From Chloroflexota bacterium (lineage in GTDB: Bacteria > Chloroflexota > UBA5177), in NCBI GenBank assembly GCA_025449555.1, contig JANWJD010000147.1, forward strand, positions 1 to 38,753: 38,753 bases of DNA, given 5' to 3'. Below the pieces are notes generated by a model. That model was not told the origin of the DNA. It saw only the letters and a program-made list of their open reading frames with translations, and searched no databases. Shown here piece by piece: positions 8,028-14,386 of this stretch (position 1 is the stretch's first letter; every line of letters begins with the position of its first letter). A program made the position numbers and the translations under genes.

Positions 8028-8603
8028 GCACCTGAAGCGCTCAGTGCATACCGTTCCATCGCGCATCCCTATCCTGATATGTTGCCACTATCTGGCACTG
8101 TGCGGTGCTACTCCTTCAAGGAGTTGTTCGCGGAGAAACTGCGTGCCATGGGGCAGCGGGGCCGGCCGCGGGACCTATACGACATCGTCAACCTCTTTCG
8201 GCGCAATGACCTTATCGAGCCGTACTCGCTCCGTCGGACGCGGGAGGGCAATCTTGTTCTACATGCCCTGCGCCCAGACGACCGCCAGCATCGCTCGTGC
8301 CGGGGCGACAGGATGGAGCACGTCGAGGTGACGCCCCGGCCCTTCCGCCCGATCTATACGATCGAGTTCTCCGCCTCGGGTCCGATGGCAGCGCTGCCAG
8401 CGCGCGGTGGTAGCATTGGCACCACGCGCATGTCCATGCCACGGCACCCTCGCGCCAGCAGCGGCCTCGCGTACATCATCCAGTGCCCGATCTGTCAGAA
8501 GCAGTCCCGGCGTCAGACCCGTGGTATCTCGTTACGTCCGCACAAAGCAACGGGCGGATGGTCATGCCCGGGCCGGCGAGGCTACCTGGTGGGAACTCGA
8601 TAG
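8028..8603 (+). pseudogene. AbiEii/AbiGii-type nucleotidyltransferase remnant
   Basis: A frame open only from 8028 (in-frame TAG at 8025) reads HPYPDMLP, then the family signature YSFKELFAEKLRAMGQR and RPRDLYDIVNLFRR. These are typical of AbiEii/DUF1814 abortive-infection nucleotidyltransferases. The catalytic N-terminal third is absent and there is no start codon at a sensible place. Between about 8215 and 8330 the conserved text is short and spread over two frames (ASIARA in one, GDRMEHVE in the other), pointing to a frameshift and an internal deletion. The C-terminal end is preserved: a zinc-ribbon-like CPIC..CPGR and GYLVGTR before the stop. Decayed type IV toxin or phage-defence gene; its AbiEi partner is not present. 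Confidence 0.7.
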
Positions 8604-8724
8604 GCACCGCTCACTGGTTACAGCAGCACGCATTGGTCCGGGCGGTCAAGCTGACGGACCCTCATTCTCATCGACGACATGCTACGGAGTATCTCGGTAC
8701 TACGCTATAGAGCAACTCGGGGAG

Positions 8725-8990
8725 CTATCGGAGCGCAGAGTATCGCACCGGCGTCAGACCAAACGCAGCCTTGAACATCCGCGTGAAATGTGCTTGGTCT
8801 GCGAACCCGGTGTCTCGTGCCACCTCGCCCGGGGGCCGATGCAGGGCAAGCTGCTCGCGGGCATGATCAAGCCGTCGCATGACGAGGTAACGATACGGGC
8901 TCGTTCCACACACCGACCGGAACTGGCGAGCCAGATCGTAGCGGGTGAGGCCCGTGACGGCTGCATCGAGCGGCGGGAGAAGCGCTGGAG
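8725..8990 (-). pseudogene. AraC-family regulator, C-terminal DNA-binding half only
   Basis: The last 85 or so residues of ORF 8725-9102 are an AraC-type double helix-turn-helix: GLTRYDLARQFRSVCGTSPYRYLVMRRL and GFADQAHFTRMFKAAFGLTPVRY. The residues before about position 40 of the ORF do not belong to the family; they are antisense to the TPR fragment that begins near 8995 on the other strand. The sensor domain is gone, and the fusion point near 8990-9000 is a recombination junction. The DNA-binding half might still be made, but nothing suggests a normal start. Confidence 0.7.
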
Positions 8991-8994
8991 CAGC

Positions 8995-9286
8995 TGCCCG
9001 AGCAACGGAGACAGACGAGCCGGCGCTGAGCTTCCATCGCGAGTGGGGCGATTTCGAAGGCGAGGTTCGGATTATGGTGGACGTTGGCCGGATCCTGTTC
9101 AACCAGAACCGGTGGGACGAGGGGATCGAGCGGCTCCGTCCGGTTATGGAGCGATGGGAGCGCGATCCACTGGCCTCCGCAGCAGCCGCCCGGTTTCACC
9201 TGGCGCTGGCCAACCTGTACTGTCATGCAGGACGGCGGGGGGAGGATCAGCTGCGGCTGCTGGATCGGGCGGCGGAGCTGGGGTGA
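8995..9286 (+). pseudogene. TPR fragment paralogous to the AAA-TPR regulator at 55-2958
   Basis: Within ORF 8945-9286 the part from FHREWGDFEGEV to LDRAAELG aligns by eye, in order, with the LGDWE..LGEAYHFGGR..LPVV..LYAALCSLYLAVGR region of the first gene. It is therefore a piece of a second AAA-TPR regulator, cut at both ends. It meets the AraC fragment head-to-head near 8990-9000 and lies just inside the right end of the tRNA-bounded element. Not functional as read. Confidence 0.6.
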
Positions 9287-9364
9287 CCACCCTCAGTTAG
9301 TTTTCGCAGTCCGCCGCCTTTGGGAACCGTCGTCGTCTCCTTCACCGACAACCAGATTTGGGAC

Positions 9365-9394
9365 TGTTTCCGCATGTTCGCCAATGTTCGCGCA
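9365..9394 (+). repeat. Three 10-bp-phased TGTTCG-type repeats (right copy)
   Basis: TGTTTCCGCA, TGTTCGCCAA and TGTTCGCGCA in exact 10-bp register, matching the triplet at 4211-4240 in sequence, phase and orientation. Confidence 0.45.
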
Positions 9395-9535
9395 CCTGAA
9401 CCCCCGTCTCCAGCTGGCGTCGGGCGCGTCAAGAACCGGCCAGTGGACGCCAAATTCGGCAAATCCGGTGCAGGACCACGACGAGGTCTACTACCTGCCC
9501 CCAGTACCCCGACAGCCATTTCTTCGATCAGATTC

Positions 9536-9552
9536 TGGTCAAATTGTGGTCA
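9536..9552 (+). repeat. TGGTCA pair in 11-bp phase (right copy)
   Basis: TGGTCA at 9536-9541 and 9547-9552, 65 bp from the tRNA 3' end. Same spacing and nearly the same intervening bases as the pair at 4317-4333. Confidence 0.45.
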
Positions 9553-9617
9553 GAGAGGCTGATGAGCACCGACGTCGAGCCTGCAGGTCGCCGTTTTCGG
9601 CTCGCGCAAGCCAAAAA

Positions 9618-9693
9618 TGGCGCACCTGGAGGGATTCGAACCCCCGACACCCAGTTCCGAAGACTGGTGCTCTATCCGCTGAGCTACAGGTGC
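9618..9693 (-). tRNA. tRNA-Arg (anticodon UCG)
   Basis: Full 76-nt cloverleaf on the minus strand, from 9693 to 9618. It has acceptor GCACCTG/CAGGTGC, D arm GCTC..GAGC, anticodon stem CCAGT/ACTGG with loop CTTCGGA (anticodon TCG, reads CGA), T arm GGGGG-TTCGAAT-CCCTC, discriminator G and an encoded CCA. Its 3' part is duplicated at 4138-4180. Confidence 0.96.
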
Positions 9694-9703
9694 ACGCCGT
9701 CCG

Positions 9704-9731
9704 ATTGTACCGCACGTATTTGTGAGGGTAA
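9704..9731 (-). promoter_or_regulatory. Putative promoter of tRNA-Arg
   Basis: On the minus strand TACAAT (9709-9704) lies 10 bases upstream of the mature tRNA 5' end, with a weak TTACCC (9731-9726) at 16-bp spacing. Confidence 0.45.
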
Positions 9732-9888
9732 CCGGCGTATCTATGGCCCGGGGCGCACACCATCCGGCCGTCTGGGTGTAACACCGTTCGTATTGCTACA
9801 CGTGCCACCGAGCAGGTGGACTGCCGTATCACACGCTGCTCTGGTCGCAGCGTAAGCGGTCATAGGAAGGCAAGGAGGGGACATTACG

Positions 9889-10968
9889 ATGCGTGACACC
9901 GACCCGGTGGATTCGTCCAAAGACTGGGACTCGGCGGAACCTCATTCCGTCGGTCTCGACGCCGCACGCCTGCAGACAATGGGCGAAGCGATCGAGCGCG
10001 GGGAGTATCCCGCGGTGAATGGCGTGTTGATCGCACGCTCCGGCACGCTCGCATTCGAGCGCTACTTCAACGGATTCGACGCATCTTCCTTGATGAACAC
10101 GCGCTCGACCACGAAGACCATCACCGGTATGCTGATCGGCATCGCGATCGATCGAGGGTTTCTATCCGGGGTCGACGCGCCTGTCATGAGCTTCTTCGCG
10201 GATCTTCAGCCGGTGCATAATCCCGACCCACGGAAAGACCGGATCTCGATTGAGGACTTCCTCACCATGAGCTCACTCCTCGAGTGCGACGACTCGAACT
10301 CGTTCTCACGCGGCAATGAGGAGCGCATGTATCTGGTGGAGGACTGGGCAAGGTTCACGCTCGACCTGCCCATAAGAGGTTTTCCCGGCTGGATGACGAA
10401 GCCGGAAGATTCAAGGTATGGACGCAGCTTCAATGACTGCACTGGGGGTGTCGTAACACTCGGAAGTGTGCTCGAGCGAGTTACCGGCATGCCGGTACCG
10501 GAGTTTGCCGGCCAATATCTCTTTGGGCCGTTGGGCATCCGGAATGCCGAATGGCCGTTTACGCCCCTTGGGACCGCCATGACGGGTGGCGGCCTGCAAC
10601 TCATCGGCCGGGATCTACTGAAGCTTGGGGCACTCTATCTCGACGGAGGTCGATGGAACGGACGGCAGATCGTGTCCGAGCAGTGGGTTCGCCAGTCGGT
10701 TCGGCCGCATGCCGAGGTCGACGACTCCACCGACTACGGGTACCTGTGGTGGCTCAAGCCGTTTGCAGCCGGTGATCGTACGTTCGCCTCTTTATCCATG
10801 CTCGGCAACGGCGGCAACAAGATCTGCGTCTTCCCTGACTTACAGCTGGTCGTCGTCATCGCCAGCACCAATTTCAACACCCGCGGAATGCACGAGCAAA
10901 CTGACAAGCTGCTTACCGAGTACATCCTGCCGGCGGCATCCGAGCGAGCCCGTACGCCGGTACCCTGA
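9889..10968 (+). CDS. Beta-lactamase-fold serine hydrolase
   Basis: A 359-aa protein of the beta-lactamase/penicillin-binding-protein-like family (PF00144 type). The active-site motif STTK is at 73-76, and YGYLWW and GNGGN lie near the C-terminal end where the third motif belongs. The second motif, where relatives generally have a Tyr in a YC- or YSN-like element before GVVTLG, reads FNDCTGG here, so the general-base tyrosine appears to be Asp183. No signal peptide is seen, so it is read as cytoplasmic. ATG 9889 follows AAGGAGG at good distance. The substrate is unknown; relatives include esterases, 6-aminohexanoate-oligomer hydrolases and D-aminopeptidases. It stands alone between the tRNA and a non-coding stretch. 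Confidence 0.85.
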   Translation: MRDTDPVDSSKDWDSAEPHSVGLDAARLQTMGEAIERGEYPAVNGVLIARSGTLAFERYFNGFDASSLMNTRSTTKTITGMLIGIAIDRGFLSGVDAPVMSFFADLQPVHNPDPRKDRISIEDFLTMSSLLECDDSNSFSRGNEERMYLVEDWARFTLDLPIRGFPGWMTKPEDSRYGRSFNDCTGGVVTLGSVLERVTGMPVPEFAGQYLFGPLGIRNAEWPFTPLGTAMTGGGLQLIGRDLLKLGALYLDGGRWNGRQIVSEQWVRQSVRPHAEVDDSTDYGYLWWLKPFAAGDRTFASLSMLGNGGNKICVFPDLQLVVVIASTNFNTRGMHEQTDKLLTEYILPAASERARTPVP

Positions 10969-11350
10969 CCTTGGCCCCCTGAGCCGGCGACGAAGCCGCG
11001 CATGCCGTCGTGCGGCACTACACCGGATGCAAGCGGCAAGGATAACTTGACATTTTTCAGTATACGCAGGGATCGCCCGGCGTGGCGATCCGCCCTGGCC
11101 TCCCCATACGCCATTGGGCGGCAGGCACGCCGGCCTGCCACTACGAAAATCGAGGCGAATGGTGGCGATGAAGAACAACTTGTTGCGAGAGAGCGACCGG
11201 TCCGCCGAATGTTCCATATCCGCGAGCGAGACTGATGCGAGAAAACTGGTGCGTACGAACACACGTAGCACCACATACAGCCGCCGCTGCCTCCCCAATT
11301 TCTCCTTCACTACGCCGCGAGAGAGAGGCCAGGGGAGGCGTCTTCTCGCC
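10969..11350. other. Non-coding stretch between convergent genes, with two hairpins
   Basis: About 380 bp. Two perfect hairpins are visible: GGATCGCC/GGCGATCC (11070-11091, 6-nt loop) and GGCAGGC/GCCTGCC (11120-11139, 6-nt loop). Neither is followed by a T tract on the plus strand. Between convergent genes they may act as a bidirectional barrier. A TTGACA at 11047 has no matching -10 box at normal spacing. Confidence 0.4.
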
Positions 11351-11854
11351 TCAGGCGTCCAACAGCGGAAACAGCGTGAACGGCAACGACTCAAATGCCG
11401 CCAAACCGGCCAGGCCACGCATCGCCTGTTTTACCGTGGCGGCCGACACCGCCTGCCCGTAAGCGGCGCGGGCATCCGACACGTCGTGCAATTGCTCGAG
11501 GACGCGTCGTACCTCGTACATCCGGCGGACCTGCGGAAGATCGCGAAACCCGATGCCGTACGCCGGGATGCCGACTGCACCAGGCACGGTGCGAGCCGGG
11601 AAGTACACCCGGATGCCAAGCAAGCCGTGCCGCAAGACCACATGCGTGTAGGCCACGCTCGGCGAGGCAGGATCACCCACCAGGTGCACCATGCGGCCGA
11701 AACTCAGATCCGACTCTGCAACCTCCAGCACATCGGTCAGTCCATCGGGTAGACGTGGTCTCCAATCCACCGCATCGGGCCCGGCGGGTAGTCCCTCGAA
11801 AGAGAGATCCACCAGGGCCTCCCAAAAGATGTCGGGAACATCGTTATCTTCCAT
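11351..11854 (-). CDS. Hypothetical protein
   Basis: A 167-aa ORF I do not recognise. It starts MEDNDVPDIFWEAL at ATG 11854 after a weak AGGTGG and ends in LPFTLFPLLDA. It has no membrane segment, cysteine pattern or repeat. Composition is that of a normal soluble protein, and it is the only frame here with regular amino-acid usage; the opposite-strand ORFs are rich in Arg/Ser/Pro as expected of shadows. It is separated by about 250 bp from the HhH gene on the same strand. The function cannot be stated. Confidence 0.6.
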   Translation of the reverse strand: MEDNDVPDIFWEALVDLSFEGLPAGPDAVDWRPRLPDGLTDVLEVAESDLSFGRMVHLVGDPASPSVAYTHVVLRHGLLGIRVYFPARTVPGAVGIPAYGIGFRDLPQVRRMYEVRRVLEQLHDVSDARAAYGQAVSAATVKQAMRGLAGLAAFESLPFTLFPLLDA

Positions 11855-12107
11855 CTGGCCACCTGTCTCATCTCAATGCTCGAGTCCGTACGAGCCCTTC
11901 CCACGTTAACTGTGTTTGTACCACCTCCAGCATGAAGTTCGCCACACAACATCAGGTATGCTCATACCGATTTTCGGCCAGATCTTGTCCCCCCACCAGC
12001 TACGGTTTCTAGCCCTGGAGTATCTTCGGCAAGAGCTTGTGCGAGTTCGTCGGCCAGGCTGTCGCTCTTGCCCGCCAGATGTGCCTCCACCGGAGATGTC
12101 GCTCGTC

Positions 12108-12422
12108 TCAAGAACGGCGCTCGTCCGCTTTGCGCTGCGCGGAGAAGTGCCACCAGGGCACCGACTCTCCGGTCTCGGCGTATGCCACCACGGCGGCCAT
12201 CGTGTCCCGCACACATGGGTCGTGCTGCACTCCGTCCATCCGGCCCAACTCCTGGTACAGGTCATCAGGATTCCGACCGACCAGGTCATCCGCACGCCGG
12301 ATCCCGAGCCGCACGAGATCGTAGCCCATAGCAGGTCCCACATTGGGTATCTGTTGCAGCGCCCGCCACACCACTCGTTCCGCTGGAGTAAGGCGGGCCT
12401 GGAGTTCGTTCGAGCTTCGCAT
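12108..12422 (-). CDS. Helix-hairpin-helix protein, Cdd1/pathogenicity-locus family
   Basis: A 104-aa protein with the helix-hairpin-helix core IPNVGPAMGYDLVRLGIRRADDL, then DDLYQEL, DPCVRDTMAAVVAYA and PWWHFSAQRKADE. That order is diagnostic of the small Cdd1-like family (PF11731 type). These proteins are thought to bind nucleic acid through the HhH motif; the cellular role is unknown. ATG 12422 has GGAGG five bases upstream. The gene begins 15 bp after the VOC gene stop, so the two form an operon, divergent from the WYL regulator. Confidence 0.82.
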   Translation of the reverse strand: MRSSNELQARLTPAERVVWRALQQIPNVGPAMGYDLVRLGIRRADDLVGRNPDDLYQELGRMDGVQHDPCVRDTMAAVVAYAETGESVPWWHFSAQRKADERRS

Positions 12423-12437
12423 GATGCCTCCGGTTTC

Positions 12438-12824
12438 TTATGAGATCGACTGCGAAAAGGAGAGGATGTAGCCGTTGAGGTCGGTACAGTAGAACTCGCG
12501 CGCGCCATAGAAAGTGTCGTGCAACTCCTTCACGATTGTCGCCTTGCCATCCACCTGCCGGCGCAGCTCCTCAACATTGTCGACGTCGATGTACAGCGTT
12601 TGGGACGCTGCAATCGGTACGCCCCGCAGGAGCGGCAGGTCTGCTTCCAGCGAGGTTCGTGCTTGAAACATCAGGACCACGCCATCGCGGCGCATGATCG
12701 CGAAGACGGGACCGTCATCTCCCGGGACCTCGGTGTCGGCCTGGAAACCGAGCACCGAGCTGTACCAGTCGACCGCTTCCCGAACGTTTTCGACCATCAG
12801 ATTTGGCGTGAGGGCTTTCAACAT
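12438..12824 (-). CDS. VOC-family (glyoxalase/bleomycin-resistance-like) protein
   Basis: A 128-aa vicinal-oxygen-chelate protein with two beta-alpha-beta-beta-beta modules. It opens TPNLMVENVREAVDWYSSVLGF and closes AREFYCTDLNGYILSFSQ, the usual C-terminal metal-ligand strand (Glu in REF). The substrate is not predictable; relatives bind bleomycin, fosfomycin or methylglyoxal adducts, and many are merely annotated from the fold. ATG 12824 has AAGGAGA upstream. It is the first gene of a two-gene unit with the HhH protein, and 95 bp separate it from the divergent WYL regulator, a likely controller. Confidence 0.85.
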   Translation of the reverse strand: MLKALTPNLMVENVREAVDWYSSVLGFQADTEVPGDDGPVFAIMRRDGVVLMFQARTSLEADLPLLRGVPIAASQTLYIDVDNVEELRRQVDGKATIVKELHDTFYGAREFYCTDLNGYILSFSQSIS

Positions 12825-12861
12825 GCTGCTGTCTCCTTCTACGTGTTTGGTGGGTGTGTCC

Positions 12862-12889
12862 TTGAGTCATTTCCATCATGCGGCATAAT
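12862..12889 (+). promoter_or_regulatory. Putative promoter of the WYL regulator
   Basis: TTGAGT (12862-12867), 16-bp spacer, CATAAT (12884-12889), placed 30 bp before the ATG at 12920 in the 95-bp divergent region. Confidence 0.5.
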
Positions 12890-12919
12890 GGTGACAGATT
12901 CCGGCACTAATTCGAGGCT

Positions 12920-13882
12920 ATGTCGCGCTCGACTCGCTTACTCGAACTCCTCATCGTTCTGCAGACCGAAACCCGGTTTACGGTCGCGGAGATGGCCGCC
13001 GAATTCGCGGTCTCGCGCCGCACCATGTTGCGTGACCTTCAGGCGCTGTCCGAGATGGGAGTGCCGCTCGCTGCCTCGCCCGGTCCTGGCGGTGGGTACA
13101 CGCTGATCCGGGATCGGAACATGTTGCCGCTCTCCCTGTCCGCCGACGAAGCTATTGGCATCATCCTCTCGTATGAGGCATTCCTGCAGTATGCGCAGTC
13201 TCCATTCGCGGCACAAAGCCTCTCCGCGATCACGAAGCTGCGCAATGCCATGCCGGCTGAAATCGTGCGGGAGCTCGACCGATTCCGTCAACACGTGGTA
13301 GTCGTCCAACCAACTCCCAGTTACGACGCTCCATGGCTGGCAGAGATTCTGCAGGCCTCTCTGGACCAGGTTCATCTGGTAGTTGAATACGAGTCCATGA
13401 GCCGCGTGGCCTCGCGGCGTATCTTTCCGTATGGACTCTACGCCGCTCAGGGCTTCTGGTACTGCGCCTGTTACGACTATGACCGGCAGACCGGCATCGG
13501 CCTCCGGGCCGACCGCATTCGGACGCTGCAACGCGAGGACGGGATACCACCCGCGCTCGCTATGTCCCTCCGTGACTGGCTCGCCGGCCGGCAGGTGGAC
13601 GCGGTCGATCCGGTGCGCATTCGGGCGCGTGTCACGCCGCGTGGCGCCAAGCGTTTCGAGCGGAGCTCGATCTTTGGTGACAACTCCGTGGACGAGGGCG
13701 GCCTTTTGGAGGCCGATGTGCCGCGTGCCGAGCTGCCCTGGTTCGCCAGTCAACTCTTGCCGCTTGGCGCTGACATCATCGTGGAAGCTCCGCCGGAACT
13801 GGTGGAGTTCATCAACGAACAGGCGTCGTCGATCCTCGAGATCTACGAGAAGTCGTATCATGCCCCCAAGCACATGCCTTAG
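12920..13882 (+). CDS. HTH-WYL transcriptional regulator
   Basis: A 320-aa DeoR/PafBC-like regulator. The N-terminal winged helix-turn-helix (residues 5-60) contains FTVAEMAAEFAVSRRTMLRDLQAL. A linker follows, then a WYL-type sensor domain from about 140 (RRIFPYGLYAAQGFWYCACYDY, where family members have the PYGL..W..Y core), and a C-terminal WCX-like part. WYL regulators usually sense nucleic acid or another negatively charged ligand. It is divergent from the VOC-HhH pair, which it may control, and is followed after 10 bp by the Nudix gene, so co-transcription is likely. Confidence 0.88.
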   Translation: MSRSTRLLELLIVLQTETRFTVAEMAAEFAVSRRTMLRDLQALSEMGVPLAASPGPGGGYTLIRDRNMLPLSLSADEAIGIILSYEAFLQYAQSPFAAQSLSAITKLRNAMPAEIVRELDRFRQHVVVVQPTPSYDAPWLAEILQASLDQVHLVVEYESMSRVASRRIFPYGLYAAQGFWYCACYDYDRQTGIGLRADRIRTLQREDGIPPALAMSLRDWLAGRQVDAVDPVRIRARVTPRGAKRFERSSIFGDNSVDEGGLLEADVPRAELPWFASQLLPLGADIIVEAPPELVEFINEQASSILEIYEKSYHAPKHMP

Positions 13883-13892
13883 GAATCCATGC

Positions 13893-14375
13893 ATGACAGA
13901 AGTAACCCGACACTTCACCGCTACCACCTTCGTCGTTTCCGGCGGGCGTGTGCTCCTGCATCGTCATCCCAAGCAGAGATTGTGGCTGCCGCCGGGCGGT
14001 CATATCGAGCGCGACGAATTGCCCCACGTCGCCGCGGTTCGAGAGGTCGAGGAAGAAACCGGGCTGACGGTGCACCTGCACAGCGAGGTCCTCGCCGCCG
14101 CGATGAGTGAGGAAATGAAGTGTCTGGTTGTGCCGCAACCGGCTTTCATACTGATCGAGGACATCAATCCCTTTCATCAACACATCGACTTCACGTACTA
14201 CGCCTGTGTGCCCGCATCGAGTGGAACGAAGGAAGTTGGCACGCCCTCGTGGCAAACCAACGGCTTTGATTGGTTCCCGCCCGACGCTCTGACCGGCGAC
14301 GATGTGCCGGAAAACGTGCGCGCAGGTGCTCGTCGGGCAGTTCGATACTTCGAAAGTGCTGCAGAACCTCGCTGA
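13893..14375 (+). CDS. Nudix hydrolase
   Basis: A 160-aa Nudix-fold pyrophosphohydrolase. The complete Nudix box spans about residues 35-58 (GGHIERDE....REVEEETGL), with the Mg-binding REVEEE helix intact. The ORF track starts at 13431 inside the WYL gene in another frame; ATG 13893 follows AGGAA and gives the normal family start (MTEVTRHFTATTFVVSGGRVLL). The substrate is unknown. It sits directly after the WYL regulator and 11 bp before the radical SAM gene. Confidence 0.9.
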   Translation: MTEVTRHFTATTFVVSGGRVLLHRHPKQRLWLPPGGHIERDELPHVAAVREVEEETGLTVHLHSEVLAAAMSEEMKCLVVPQPAFILIEDINPFHQHIDFTYYACVPASSGTKEVGTPSWQTNGFDWFPPDALTGDDVPENVRAGARRAVRYFESAAEPR

Positions 14376-14386
14376 TACAATGACAG

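Larger units (their letters stand above)
9300..9617. other. Non-coding right end of the element
   Basis: About 320 bp between the TPR fragment and the tRNA. It holds the 10-bp phased TGTTCG triplet (9365-9394), the string CAGTACCCCGAC (9502-9513, also at 2982-2993 beside the first att-like site) and the TGGTCA pair. The ORFs the track draws through it read into the tRNA and are spurious. Confidence 0.6.

Noticed and set aside
9084-9725. Plus-strand ORFs running through the tRNA
   Set aside because: Overlap the tRNA and the paralogous TPR fragment in other frames; no family resemblance.
11047-11070. TTGACA as a promoter
   Set aside because: No -10-like hexamer at 16-18 bp and no gene follows on that strand.
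11395-12012. 205-aa plus-strand ORF as a gene
   Set aside because: Arg/Pro/Ser-rich shadow of the minus-strand ORF 11351-11854; no motif.
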